Origin: a bacterium
GTDB taxonomy: Bacteria > Bacillota_I > Bacilli_A > Acholeplasmatales > JAEDCM01
Assembly: GCA_024694145.1 (NCBI GenBank)
Contig: JAILKD010000006.1
Span: forward strand, 1-45,681
Direction: 5' to 3'
DNA length: 45,681 nucleotides
Under the pieces are notes generated by a model that did no database searches, was not told the DNA's origin, and worked only from the letters and a program-made list of their open reading frames with translations. Shown here one piece after another: positions 17,730 to 26,632 of the stretch. The translations under genes and the position numbers were made by a program. How positions within the stretch are numbered: position 1 is the stretch's first letter; the number at the start of each line of letters is the position of its first letter.

Positions 17730-19502
17730 ATGTCAATGGTAAATATTAAAATTGAAGGTAAAGATTATCAAGTTGATAGTTCACTAACTGTTCTACAAGC
17801 TGCAAGACAATGTGGCTATAACATTCCATCATTATGTACATGGCAAGATGGTAAATGCTCTCTTGCTTCATGTAGAGTATGTTTAGTAGCTGTTAAAGGT
17901 GCAAGAGGGTTAGTTGCTTCTTGTGTTTACCCAGTAAATGAAGGTATGGAAATATCTATTTCTGATCCTAAAGCTACTGCTGCTAGAAGAACAAGTGTTG
18001 AATTATTATTATCTAACCACTCAATGAACTGTCAAGCATGTTCAAAGAATGGTCAATGTGAATTATTAGAAGTTGCTAGAATTGTTGGTGCTAGAGAAGA
18101 TATGTATAAGGGTGTAAAAACTCCTACTACTTATGATGATGTAGCTCCAGGAATCGTTAGAGATACATCTAAATGTATTCTTTGCGGTAGATGTATTGAA
18201 GTATGTAAACAATACCAAGGTATTGGTGTATTAGGATTTGAAAACAGAGGATTCAAAGCTATCGTTGGTCCTGCTGAAAATAGAAGCTTTGCTGAATCTC
18301 CATGTATCCAATGTGGTCAATGCGTTAACGTATGTCCTACTGGTGCATTAATGGAAAAGAGTGAAATCGAACTTGTTGATGAAGCATTAAGAGCTGGAAA
18401 GAAAGTAATTGTACAAACTGCTCCTGCTGTTAGAGCTGCTATCGCTGAAGAATTCGGTGAAAAAGTTGGAACAAGTGGAACAGGTAAAATGTGTGCTGCA
18501 CTTCACAGACTAGGATTCTATAGAGTATTCGATACTAACTTCGGTGCTGACTTAACAATTATGGAAGAAGCTAACGAATTAGTTGAAAGAATAAAAAATG
18601 GTGGAGTTCTACCAATGATTACTTCTTGTTCTCCAGGATGGATTAACTTTATTGAGCTTAACTATCCTGAACTAACTGATCACTTATCAAGCTGTAAATC
18701 ACCTCATCAAATGATGGGTGCAATCATTAAATCTTACTATGCTGAAAAGCATGATATTGATCCAAAAGATATTTTCACAGTTTCAGTAATGCCTTGTACA
18801 GCTAAGAAAACTGAAAACAAACGTCCTCAAATGGAAGTTGATGGAAATAGAGATGTTGATGCCGTACTTACAACTAGAGAATTAGCTAAGATGATTAGAC
18901 GTGCTGGTATTAACTGGAATAGACTTCCAAATGAATCATTTGATGATGATCTAATCGGTGAATATTCTGGTGCTGGTGTAATCTTCGGTGTTACTGGTGG
19001 TGTTATGGAAGCTGCAGTAAGAACTGCTTACAACATGTTAACTGGTAAAGAATTAGAACCAGTTGAATTCATGCCAGTTAGAGGATTCGAAGGAATTAAA
19101 GAAGCTAGCGTTGAAATTAATGGATTAAAGATTAATTTATGTGTTGCTTCTACTACTAAGAATGCTAAGATCATTATGGATCAAATTAAAGCAGGTACTT
19201 CTAAATATAACTTCATCGAAATCATGGCTTGTCCAGGTGGATGTATTAATGGTGGTGGCCAACCATTCGTTAAACCTATCTTCTTACCAAATGAAGACTT
19301 AGATATTATGGAAACATATAAGCAAAAACGTGCTTCTGTATTGTATAAGGAAGATGAAGGCAAAGAAGTTAGACGTTCTCACTTAAATAAAGATATCATT
19401 AAATTATATGCTGATTACTTAGAGAAACCAGGCTCACACAAATCTCATAAGTTACTTCATACAACATATAATAAAGATAGAGAAAAATTTCCTTGTAAAT
19501 AA
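17730..19502 (+). CDS. hydA: [FeFe] hydrogenase catalytic subunit HydA
   Basis: H2-evolving or H2-oxidising subunit with the H-cluster. The order is a plant-type [2Fe-2S] domain (IPSLCTWQDGKCSLASCRVC), the His-Cys [4Fe-4S] segment (NHSMNCQACSKNGQCELL) and two [4Fe-4S] motifs (CILCGRCIEVC, CIQCGQCVNVCP). The H domain follows with L1 TSCSPGW, L2 MPCTAKK and L3 EIMACPGGCINGGGQP. TSCSPGW (rather than TSCCPxW) is a form seen in bifurcating HydA such as that of Thermotoga. The 590 residues lack an extra C-terminal [2Fe-2S] domain. The start has AAGGAG nine bases upstream. The HydEFG maturases must lie outside the window. Confidence 0.96.
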   Translation: MSMVNIKIEGKDYQVDSSLTVLQAARQCGYNIPSLCTWQDGKCSLASCRVCLVAVKGARGLVASCVYPVNEGMEISISDPKATAARRTSVELLLSNHSMNCQACSKNGQCELLEVARIVGAREDMYKGVKTPTTYDDVAPGIVRDTSKCILCGRCIEVCKQYQGIGVLGFENRGFKAIVGPAENRSFAESPCIQCGQCVNVCPTGALMEKSEIELVDEALRAGKKVIVQTAPAVRAAIAEEFGEKVGTSGTGKMCAALHRLGFYRVFDTNFGADLTIMEEANELVERIKNGGVLPMITSCSPGWINFIELNYPELTDHLSSCKSPHQMMGAIIKSYYAEKHDIDPKDIFTVSVMPCTAKKTENKRPQMEVDGNRDVDAVLTTRELAKMIRRAGINWNRLPNESFDDDLIGEYSGAGVIFGVTGGVMEAAVRTAYNMLTGKELEPVEFMPVRGFEGIKEASVEINGLKINLCVASTTKNAKIIMDQIKAGTSKYNFIEIMACPGGCINGGGQPFVKPIFLPNEDLDIMETYKQKRASVLYKEDEGKEVRRSHLNKDIIKLYADYLEKPGSHKSHKLLHTTYNKDREKFPCK

Positions 19503-19515
19503 TTATATAAATATT

Positions 19516-19545
19516 AAAGGGTAGATTAAGTTCTACCCTTTTTTA
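19516..19545 (+). terminator. Intrinsic terminator of hydCBA
   Basis: A 10-base stem, AAAGGGTAGA/TCTACCCTTT, runs into a T tract. Confidence 0.88.
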
Positions 19546-19548
19546 TGT

Positions 19549-19554
19549 TATAAT
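19549..19554 (+). promoter_or_regulatory. Possible -10 box of the second hydrogenase gene
   Basis: TATAAT lies 18 bases before the ATG, directly after the hydCBA terminator. No good -35 is seen; the position falls in the terminator stem. Expression could partly come from read-through. Confidence 0.4.
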
Positions 19555-19572
19555 AGTTTTGAGGTGGTACTT

Positions 19573-21096
19573 ATGTATGATTCATATGCATCAATAAATT
19601 ATATAAGACGTCAAGTATTTAAAGAGGTTGCAAAAATTGCCTATAATGGTAATTATGAAGATTTAAATGATATACCTTATATTATGCTTAATGGTAAAGC
19701 TAAATACAGAGAATCAATTTTTTTAGAGCGTGCTATTGTTGCGGAACGTATTAGACTTGCTATAGGGCTACCTGTTAGGAGTGCTGATGAACATGGTCCA
19801 CTTTCTAAAGGAATACATGAAGCAATTAAACCAGAGCGTTATTTTAATGATCCACTTATTAATGTAATCGACTTTGCCTGTAATGCTTGTCCTACTGAAT
19901 CATACTACGTAAGTGACTCATGTGTAGGTTGCCTTGCTAACCCTTGTACTAATATTTGTAAGGTTGGAGCAATCAAAATAGTTAATGGTAGATCAGTAAT
20001 AGATCAAGATAAATGCGTTAAGTGTGGCAAATGTAAGGAAGTATGTCCTTATGAAGCGATTATTCATAGAAAGCGTCCTTGTGAAAAATCATGTGAAATG
20101 CATGCAATAGAATCAGACTCAGAAGGAAAAGCTAAAATTAATTATGATAAATGTGTAGCTTGTGGAATGTGTATTGTTAACTGTCCATTTGGAGCTATCG
20201 CAGATAAGTCGCAAATAGTTCAAGTAATTGAAGCTATTAAAACAAAAACTCCAGTATACGCAATTGTTGCACCTGCTTTTAGTGCACAATTTGGGTCTAG
20301 AGTTACTTTAGATAATATAGGAGATTGCTTAAAGCAATTAGGATTTAAGGACTTCTTTGAAGTTGCTATAGGTGCAGATCTTTGCTCTATAAGTGAAGCA
20401 CATGAATTCATGGAAAAAGTTCCTAATGAAATTAATTTTATGGCTACTTCTTGTTGCCCTGCATGGTATAGAATGGCTAAACATGATTTTCCTGAATTTA
20501 AGAGTAATATATCCATGACTCTAACACCTATGATTTTAACTGCTAAAACAGTTAAAACTGAGCATCCAGATAGTAAGGTTGTATTTATTGGACCTTGTTC
20601 AGCTAAAAAGCTAGAGGTTTTAAAAAAGAAAAATGGTGGTTCTGTAGATTTTGTTTTAACATTTGAAGAATTAATGGGAATGATTCAAGCAAAAGAAATA
20701 GATTTATCAAGATTAAATAATACTGATAAAGTAAGCGAATCATCTTCTTATGGTAAAGGATTTGCTGTAAGTGGTGGTGTAGCAAATAGTGTTATAAAGG
20801 TATTAAAAGATAAGGAACCTAATTCTAATTTTAAAACACATTGTGCTAAAGGATTAGAGGAATGTAGAAAAATGCTTATAGATGCAAAAAATGGCTTATA
20901 TGATGGATATTTACTTGAAGGTATGGCTTGTCATATGGGTTGTGTTAGTGGTGCAGGAACAATTTCAACACCTAATAAAGCTAAAGCTTTAATAGATTTA
21001 GAGATGAAAAAAGATTCTATTACCAGTCCGCTTAATAGTATTTACGCAGATAAAATAGGTATTATAGAAAAATATAAGAAAGAAGAAAAAGAATAA
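19573..21096 (+). CDS. Ferredoxin-type [FeFe] hydrogenase, group B-like
   Basis: A single-subunit [FeFe] hydrogenase of 507 aa. The start is the ATG after GAGGTGG (the track adds three codons). About 95 family-specific residues come first, then Cys-rich ferredoxin segments (CVGCLANPCTNICK, CVKCGKCKEVCP, CEKSCEMHAI, CVACGMCIVNCP). The H domain has L1 TSCCPAWYRM, L2 GPCSAKKLE and L3 EGMACHMGCVSGAGTI. Gly in place of Met in L2 and GAG in place of GGG in L3 set it apart from HydA and fit the group B hydrogenases described in clostridia. The physiological role of those is unsettled. It lies directly downstream of hydCBA but behind a terminator, so it is probably separately regulated. Confidence 0.9.
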   Translation: MYDSYASINYIRRQVFKEVAKIAYNGNYEDLNDIPYIMLNGKAKYRESIFLERAIVAERIRLAIGLPVRSADEHGPLSKGIHEAIKPERYFNDPLINVIDFACNACPTESYYVSDSCVGCLANPCTNICKVGAIKIVNGRSVIDQDKCVKCGKCKEVCPYEAIIHRKRPCEKSCEMHAIESDSEGKAKINYDKCVACGMCIVNCPFGAIADKSQIVQVIEAIKTKTPVYAIVAPAFSAQFGSRVTLDNIGDCLKQLGFKDFFEVAIGADLCSISEAHEFMEKVPNEINFMATSCCPAWYRMAKHDFPEFKSNISMTLTPMILTAKTVKTEHPDSKVVFIGPCSAKKLEVLKKKNGGSVDFVLTFEELMGMIQAKEIDLSRLNNTDKVSESSSYGKGFAVSGGVANSVIKVLKDKEPNSNFKTHCAKGLEECRKMLIDAKNGLYDGYLLEGMACHMGCVSGAGTISTPNKAKALIDLEMKKDSITSPLNSIYADKIGIIEKYKKEEKE

Positions 21097-21120
21097 CTCA
21101 AACGAGTTATTCTTTTTTTC
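21088..21120 (+). terminator. Bidirectional terminator between the hydrogenase and CDF genes
   Basis: A 12-base stem, AAAGAATAACTC/GAGTTATTCTTT, has a four-base loop and a T tract on the plus side and a T-rich run on the minus side. The genes converge here. Confidence 0.88.
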
Positions 21121-22247
21121 TATGACAAACTAAAGTCTTGATCGTAATTAATAATTATCTTATAATTACTATCTAATTCTTCTTTTTCTTTTTTAATTTT
21201 ACTAATTGTTTCTTCAGGATTATTATCATCAAAAGATATAACTAAATCATAATTTATTAGCATTAAATCTTTATCAATATAAAATCCATGTATTTGTAAG
21301 ACTGTTTCATATTTTTTAATGATATCTAACACTTTAGAATAATACTCTTTACTAAAATCATCACTAAAATTTTCCGCATATATACCTATAGTCATTATTG
21401 TATTATATTTAGTATACATTAACATAGTTATATCACGTTCTATTTTTTGAATCTCTTTTGCAGTTAAGTTATCACTAACACCAATATGTACTGAACCTAT
21501 GTTTTTATTATGTCCATAACTATTTAATATTAAATCATATGTTCCTTTTACACCATCAATACTATTAATAGCTTTTTTAATTTCTGTTACATATTCTTTA
21601 TCAAATCTATTACCAATCATTAATCCTAGTGACTCTTTTAAAACTTCAAATCCGCTTCTTAAAATAAATAAGCCAATTATAATACCTAAGAAGCCTTCAA
21701 CATAAAGATTAGCAAATTTAGCAAGGATTACACCAATTAAAGTTGCAGTTGAAAGTATAGAATCAAATAGTGCATCCATACCTGATGCCTTAAGAGCATC
21801 ACTTTCTATTTTCTTACCCTTATGTCTAAAATATAGCCCAATAGAGACCTTTACTACGATTGCAGCAGCAATAATTATTATTGAATATATTTCAAAGCTT
21901 GGCATTGTTCCATTTTGATAATGATCTATTATTGATTTAATAGATTCATATATTGCCATGCCTCCAGCAAATAATATCAATATTGCTATTAATGTAGATG
22001 TCATATATTCAATTCTACCATAACCATATGGATGCTTTTTATTTGGTTTTTTACCACTTAGCTTTGTACCTATTATAGTAATAATACTAGATAAGGCATC
22101 AGTAAAGTTATTAATTGCATCCATTATAATAGAAACTGAATTAGCAATTATTCCAACAAATGCTTTAAACAAAACAAGTATAACATTACCTATTATACCA
22201 ATTATACTTGTTTTAATTATTTCTTTTTCTCTTTGTTTTTCTTTCAT
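21120..22247 (-). CDS. Cation diffusion facilitator (CDF) family metal transporter
   Basis: Proton-coupled efflux of divalent metal ions. The start is set at MKEKQREKEI (GGAGTGATTAT upstream; the track adds seven codons), giving 375 aa. Six TM helices are followed by a cytosolic domain from about 210. That domain is longer than usual, with a second ferredoxin-like stretch near the end. The metal site in TM2 reads NNFTD and in TM5 DALFD. The histidine of zinc-type CDFs is absent from both, which points to Mn or Fe; this is inference. HPYGYGRIEY in the TM2-TM3 loop is typical. It lies 36 bases after gpx and probably belongs to the same redox operon, although a TATAAT also occurs in the gap. Confidence 0.9.
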   Translation of the reverse strand: MKEKQREKEIIKTSIIGIIGNVILVLFKAFVGIIANSVSIIMDAINNFTDALSSIITIIGTKLSGKKPNKKHPYGYGRIEYMTSTLIAILILFAGGMAIYESIKSIIDHYQNGTMPSFEIYSIIIIAAAIVVKVSIGLYFRHKGKKIESDALKASGMDALFDSILSTATLIGVILAKFANLYVEGFLGIIIGLFILRSGFEVLKESLGLMIGNRFDKEYVTEIKKAINSIDGVKGTYDLILNSYGHNKNIGSVHIGVSDNLTAKEIQKIERDITMLMYTKYNTIMTIGIYAENFSDDFSKEYYSKVLDIIKKYETVLQIHGFYIDKDLMLINYDLVISFDDNNPEETISKIKKEKEELDSNYKIIINYDQDFSLS

Positions 22248-22282
22248 ATAATCACTCCAATTATACAAATATTATAACACAA

Positions 22283-22762
22283 TTATTTTTCTAATTCTTC
22301 TCTTACTTTATCAATAAATTTTTCTGGTTTAGCCATTGAACCAAATCTTTCAACTACATTACCATTTCTATCAATTAAGAATTTAGTAAAATTCCATTTG
22401 ATATTTTTTGGCTTATTCTTTTCATTTTGACAAATAAGCCATTTGTAAAGTGGATCTGCATTATCACCTTTTACATCAATTTTTTTAAATCTAGGGAATT
22501 TAGTATTAAATCTTAATGAACAAAATTGATTAATTTCTTCATCAGATCCTGGTGCTTGATGTAAAAATTGGTTGCAAGGAAAATCTAAGATTTCAAATCC
22601 TTTATCTTTTAATTCTTCATACATAGCTTCAAGTGCTTCGTATTGTGGAGTAAAACCACATTTAGTTGCAGTATTAACAATTAATAATACTTTACCTTTA
22701 TAAATGTCTAAACTAACTTCTTCATTCTTTTGGTTTAACACCTTAAAATCATAAACGTTCAT
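22283..22762 (-). CDS. Glutathione peroxidase-family thiol peroxidase
   Basis: Thioredoxin-fold peroxidase that reduces hydroperoxides. The active site is TATKCGFTPQY with Cys in place of selenocysteine (residue 35). The other members of the catalytic set are visible in FPCNQF (Gln) and in KWNFTKFLIDR (Trp, Asn). The Cys in FPCNQF is a candidate resolving residue. The 159 residues are the usual length. It has an excellent GGAGGATTAATT start region and is two bases downstream of the OhrR-like gene. That makes it a probable direct target of that repressor. Non-vertebrate enzymes of this type usually use thioredoxin rather than glutathione. Confidence 0.95.
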   Translation of the reverse strand: MNVYDFKVLNQKNEEVSLDIYKGKVLLIVNTATKCGFTPQYEALEAMYEELKDKGFEILDFPCNQFLHQAPGSDEEINQFCSLRFNTKFPRFKKIDVKGDNADPLYKWLICQNEKNKPKNIKWNFTKFLIDRNGNVVERFGSMAKPEKFIDKVREELEK

Positions 22763-22764
22763 AA

Positions 22765-23205
22765 TTAATCCTCCTTTGTTTCATTTAAAATTTTATACAA
22801 AATCTTATAGAAGAATATTGCTTCTTCTTCACTTAGATTTATTTCTTTGGCTAGTGATTTTGGCACATCAACAGCCTTTTCCTTTAATAGACGTCCTTCA
22901 TCTGTTATACTAATCTTTAAATTTCTTTTATCTAATTCATCTTTTTTAATTTCAACAAGTCCTTTAGCTTCTAACTTTTTTAAAAGTGGATTTAAAGTAT
23001 TAGCTTGTAAATAAAGTGCATTAACCAAATCTTTTTCATTTACAATTTCTTTTTCCCACATAACCATCATTACAATGTACTGTGTATATGTTAGATCAAG
23101 ATTTTTAAGTAGGGGTTGATATCTTCTAATGATCTTGTTACTAACAGCATATACGGGAAAACAAATTTGGTTTTTTAGTAATAGGCAATCGTATTTATTA
23201 TCCAT
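22765..23205 (-). CDS. OhrR-like MarR-family redox regulator
   Basis: A 146-residue winged-helix repressor. The N-terminal LLLKNQICFPVYAVSNKI carries the conserved cysteine (residue 14) that senses organic hydroperoxides in OhrR proteins. The DNA-binding part is VNALYLQANTLNPLLKKLEAKGLV with the wing KKDELDKRNLKISITDEG. The gene overlaps the upstream flavodoxin gene by eight bases (ATGGATAA), indicating coupling. It likely represses its own operon through the palindrome in the promoter. The downstream gene is a peroxidase rather than an ohr, which fits a peroxide-response role. Confidence 0.9.
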   Translation of the reverse strand: MDNKYDCLLLKNQICFPVYAVSNKIIRRYQPLLKNLDLTYTQYIVMMVMWEKEIVNEKDLVNALYLQANTLNPLLKKLEAKGLVEIKKDELDKRNLKISITDEGRLLKEKAVDVPKSLAKEINLSEEEAIFFYKILYKILNETKED

Positions 23206-23629
23206 TTAGTCCACTCTTCTCTACAATTTTATCAACAAATCTAGCTAATCTATTAAAATCTTCTTCATTAGGTCTATCTTTATTAATGAATATCCAGGAT
23301 GCTTTTGTATGATATTCATCTTCTAAAATATTAATACCTAATCTATCACATTCTTTTTTTACCTTTTTATATGTTGATTTACCACTAGCTGAGCTACATA
23401 CATTAACAACATTTTTAATTTTATCCTTATTATTTTCTAAGAATACCTTAACTTCTTTATCAATATTATTAGCATATAATGCATTTACAAGTATTAAGTA
23501 ATTTACTTCTTCATTTAAATTATTAGATACATCAAGTGCTTCTACACCAATTCTATTAGAAATAAAATCAGATAATTTTTTTGTGTTTCCTTTTTTACTT
23601 TTTGTAAAATATCTTATACATAAGTTCAT
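23198..23629 (-). CDS. Flavodoxin-family protein
   Basis: A small flavodoxin-like FMN protein of 143 aa, first in the redox operon. The N-terminal CIRYFTKSKKGNTKKLSDFI matches the beta1 strand and phosphate loop of flavodoxins. The SSASGKSTYKK stretch near residue 80 is the flavin-side loop region. The protein is shorter than typical electron-transfer flavodoxins and I cannot assign a partner. AAGGAG precedes the ATG. Regulation is probably by the OhrR-like protein encoded next. Confidence 0.85.
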   Translation of the reverse strand: MNLCIRYFTKSKKGNTKKLSDFISNRIGVEALDVSNNLNEEVNYLILVNALYANNIDKEVKVFLENNKDKIKNVVNVCSSASGKSTYKKVKKECDRLGINILEDEYHTKASWIFINKDRPNEEDFNRLARFVDKIVEKSGLNG

Positions 23630-23651
23630 GTAATCATCTCCTTACACTTTT

Positions 23652-23680
23652 ATTATATCGTATGCGATATATTTTGTCAA
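23652..23680 (-). promoter_or_regulatory. Promoter of the flavodoxin-ohrR-gpx-CDF operon
   Basis: A perfect consensus promoter on the minus strand: TTGACA, 17 bases, TATAAT, 23 bases before the ATG. Confidence 0.92.
23654..23671. promoter_or_regulatory. Palindromic operator inside the redox promoter
   Basis: TATATCG-TATG-CGATATA, a 7+4+7 inverted repeat, fills the spacer and touches the -10. A dimeric repressor here would block RNA polymerase. The OhrR-like MarR protein in the same operon is the obvious candidate. Confidence 0.75.
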
Positions 23681-23696
23681 CAACATTTTTTTACAA

Positions 23697-23721
23697 ATAA
23701 AAAATAGCCTAAAAGGCTATT
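23697..23721 (-). terminator. Intrinsic terminator of the cystine/sulfur operon
   Basis: The stem AATAGCCT/AGGCTATT with a three-base loop is followed on the minus strand by TTTTATTT. It lies just after the malY stop. Confidence 0.88.
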
Positions 23722-23723
23722 AA

Positions 23724-24890
23724 TTATAAATCTTTAAATGTTTTATACAAAGAATCTAGCATTTTATCAATTAATATTCTTGATGTAGCAACATTAATTC
23801 TTTGATAATTTGACCCAGATTCTCCAAATATTAATCCACTATCAAACCATAGTTTTGCTTTATTAATAATCAAATCATCTATTTTTTTATCTGTTAGATT
23901 ATATTTTTTAAAATCTAACCATATTAAATATGTTCCTTCTGGTTTAATTAGTTTGATCTTTGGGAGTTTATCCTTTAAATATTTTTCAATATAAATAATA
24001 TTATTATAAATGTATTCTTTTAATTCTTTTAACCATTCTTCTCCATAACTATATGCATAAATAGTTGCATATAATCCGAAAAACGATTGTTGCGAATACC
24101 CTATTTTATCTAGTTCTATTTTATATTTTTTATATAGAGTTTTATCATAAATAATTGTATTAGAAATCTTAAGCCCCGGAATATTAAAAGTTTTTGTTGG
24201 TGCACTAACAATAACTTTTTTGTCATAATCAAATAACCCTATTGAAAAAAACTCTTTATTATAGATGAAATCGGCATGAATTTCATCTGAAATAATAAAT
24301 ACATCATTTCTTTTGCATATATCTATTATTTTTCCTAATTCCAATTTATCCCAAACTCTACCCACAGGATTATGAGGGTTACATAATATATATAATTTAA
24401 CATTATTATCTATAATCTTTTTTTCAAATTCTTTATAGTCAATAACATATTTATCGTTTTCTATTACTAAATTACTTATAATAGTTTTTCTATTATTAAT
24501 AGTTATAGATTCTTTAAAAGGATAATAAACTGGTTCACTTATCAAGATACTATCATTTTCCTTAGTAAGTATTCTAATTAAAGTACATATAGAAAAAATT
24601 ACACTAGGTGTTACTATGATATTCTCTTTTGATACATTTATTCCATAATGCGTATTAAACCAATTAGATACTGCATTATAATAATTACTACTACATTCAC
24701 TATAGCCAAATATACCTTCATTTAGTTTTTTTGATAATGGGTTTAATATTTCATTTGGCAATTTAAAATCCATATCAGCTACCCAGAAAGGTAAAATATC
24801 CTTTTGTTTTCCCCTTTCTAGATTAAAGTCCCATTTTAAGCTAGATGTATTATATCTATTTATTTGTTCATCAAAATTGTATTTACCCAT
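23724..24890 (-). CDS. malY: MalY/PatB-type PLP-dependent cystathionine beta-lyase (C-S lyase)
   Basis: Fold-type I PLP enzyme of the MalY/PatB group, which splits cystathionine or cysteine to a thiol or H2S, pyruvate and ammonia. The opening KWDFNLERGKQKDILPFWVADMDF is characteristic. Further motifs are LCNPHNPVGRVW, ISDEIHADFIY and the PLP lysine in SAPTKTFNIPGLK. The start is the Met four codons into the track ORF; it overlaps the end of the upstream gene by eight bases (ATGGGTAA). Length is 388 aa. It is the last gene of the operon and a second C-S lyase beside the gamma-type enzyme, so the operon can degrade imported cystine. Confidence 0.92.
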   Translation of the reverse strand: MGKYNFDEQINRYNTSSLKWDFNLERGKQKDILPFWVADMDFKLPNEILNPLSKKLNEGIFGYSECSSNYYNAVSNWFNTHYGINVSKENIIVTPSVIFSICTLIRILTKENDSILISEPVYYPFKESITINNRKTIISNLVIENDKYVIDYKEFEKKIIDNNVKLYILCNPHNPVGRVWDKLELGKIIDICKRNDVFIISDEIHADFIYNKEFFSIGLFDYDKKVIVSAPTKTFNIPGLKISNTIIYDKTLYKKYKIELDKIGYSQQSFFGLYATIYAYSYGEEWLKELKEYIYNNIIYIEKYLKDKLPKIKLIKPEGTYLIWLDFKKYNLTDKKIDDLIINKAKLWFDSGLIFGESGSNYQRINVATSRILIDKMLDSLYKTFKDL

Positions 24891-26007
24891 ATATTGCATC
24901 CCTCAAATCATTAATTAAATCAATTGAATTTTCAATACCAATAGATAATCTCAAAAATCTATCATTTATACCTCTAGCATTTCTTTCATTTTCAGGAACG
25001 TCCGCATGAGTTTGTTTTATTGGATAAGTAATTAGTGAATCTACTCCCCCAAGAGATTCAGCATATTTAAAAATTTTTACATTATTAAGTATTTTAATAG
25101 CTAATTCTTCACTTTCTACTTCGATAGAAATCATTCCCCCAAAACCAGATGATTGTTTTTTATTTATCTCATATCCCTTATGAGATTTTAGTCCTACATA
25201 ATAGACTTTCTTTATTTTGCTTATTGTAGTTAAAAAGTTTGCAACCTTTATGGCGTTACTATTTATTCTATCCATTCTAAGAGCAAGTGTTTTAATACCA
25301 CGCTCTATCAAAAATGAATCAAAAGGCGAAAGTGTTGCTCCTATTGTTTTAGATATAAAAGTTATTTTATCACCTAATTCAATTGAATTAGTTATTACAA
25401 ATCCACTTAATGTATCATTATGTCCGCCTAAATACTTTGTCCCACTATGGATGACAATATCTGCGCCGAGCTCAAGTGGACGTTGAAAATATGGCGATAA
25501 GAAGGTATTATCTACTATTACTATAATATTATATTTTTTAGCTATTTCACTGATTTTAGCTATATCTGTTACTTGCATCAAAGGATTTGATGGAGTTTCA
25601 ATATAAATAGCTTTTGTATTTGGATTAATTAGTTTAACTACATCACTAGTATTTGATGTATCAACATAATCAAAATCAATTCCTTCTAGTTTAGAAAAAT
25701 TATTAAATAGGCGAATCGCACCACCATATAAATCATTAGATGCGATTATGTGATCACACTTTTTGAATAATTTTAATACTGTTGTTATAGCTGCCATGCC
25801 TGATGAGAAGGCATTACAGGATTTTCCATTTTCTAGTTTTCTAACTACATTTTCGACACTACTTCTAGTAGGGTTAGATAGTCTAGAATAACTATATTCA
25901 TCATTACCATTATGATAAAATGTTGCACTTTGATAAATTGGTGTAGAAATACTTCCAAATTTATCTTCCATATTATTTGCGTGTAAACAGAGTGTATCTA
26001 TCTCCAT
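24883..26007 (-). CDS. Cys/Met-metabolism PLP enzyme (cystathionine gamma-synthase/lyase type)
   Basis: Trans-sulfuration enzyme of the Cys/Met PLP family. Visible motifs are the TPIYQSATF opening, YSYSRLSNPTR, the ASNDLYGG loop, YIETPSNPLMQVTDI, DNTFLSPYFQRPLELGADIV and the PLP lysine in HSGTKYLGGHND. The start at MEIDTLCLHA has GGAAGTG upstream; the track start is seven codons earlier. Length is 374 aa. Sequence alone does not separate MetB, MetC and Mgl. The position with a cystine importer and MalY favours lyase activity on cystathionine, cystine or homocysteine. Confidence 0.9.
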   Translation of the reverse strand: MEIDTLCLHANNMEDKFGSISTPIYQSATFYHNGNDEYSYSRLSNPTRSSVENVVRKLENGKSCNAFSSGMAAITTVLKLFKKCDHIIASNDLYGGAIRLFNNFSKLEGIDFDYVDTSNTSDVVKLINPNTKAIYIETPSNPLMQVTDIAKISEIAKKYNIIVIVDNTFLSPYFQRPLELGADIVIHSGTKYLGGHNDTLSGFVITNSIELGDKITFISKTIGATLSPFDSFLIERGIKTLALRMDRINSNAIKVANFLTTISKIKKVYYVGLKSHKGYEINKKQSSGFGGMISIEVESEELAIKILNNVKIFKYAESLGGVDSLITYPIKQTHADVPENERNARGINDRFLRLSIGIENSIDLINDLRDAIYG

Positions 26008-26027
26008 AAAAATCACTTCCATTATCA

Positions 26028-26621
26028 TTAAATACTTTCAATTATTTTTATTAGATTATTCGCTAATTCCATGTGACTGTATTCGTCAAAATGTTCTCCA
26101 TCCATCCCTGCTTTTGCAACTTCTTTAGCATCAAAGAATAAGGCATTATAATTATCAGCTAATTCTTTATAAACTGTGTAGCTTTTTTTTGATAACAAAT
26201 ACGAATTATAATCAAAATCGCTATCTAAACTGCTTATGTTTTTTGATAAAAGAATAGGTGAAATAACTAATATTTTCTTTACATTTCCAAAACCATTTAT
26301 TTTATTTAATAGCTTATTCATGCCTTTTTTTAAATCTTTAGCACTTCTGGCATTACTTTTTTTATAATCATTTGTCCCAAGCATTATCACAAATAAATCT
26401 ATATTCTTATATTTTGATAATGTAATATCTATATCATCAATGGCTTTTCTATTTGGTCTATAATCATTATAGATTGTAGTTCTACCGACTAAGCCCTCTT
26501 CATAGATATTAACTTTTAGATCAAAATACTTTTTCAATATTTCTGAATATCTATTTTCATATCTACCACCTTCTGGCATTAATCCATATGTGTTAGAGTC
26601 TCCGTATAGAACTACATCCAT
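26028..26621 (-). CDS. SGNH/GDSL-family hydrolase
   Basis: A cytosolic esterase-like protein of 197 aa without a signal peptide. The SGNH blocks are clear: GDSNTYG (Ser nucleophile at residue 9), the block II glycine, MLGTNDYKK (Gly, Asn) and DGEHFDEYSH with the Asp and His of the triad near the C-terminus. It is similar to arylesterase-type GDSL proteins such as TesA relatives. Its substrate is unknown. Because it sits inside the cystine operon, an acylated sulfur metabolite (for example O-acetylserine or N-acetylcysteine derivatives) is conceivable, but that is speculation. Confidence 0.88.
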   Translation of the reverse strand: MDVVLYGDSNTYGLMPEGGRYENRYSEILKKYFDLKVNIYEEGLVGRTTIYNDYRPNRKAIDDIDITLSKYKNIDLFVIMLGTNDYKKSNARSAKDLKKGMNKLLNKINGFGNVKKILVISPILLSKNISSLDSDFDYNSYLLSKKSYTVYKELADNYNALFFDAKEVAKAGMDGEHFDEYSHMELANNLIKIIESI

Positions 26622-26632
26622 AATAATCCTCC

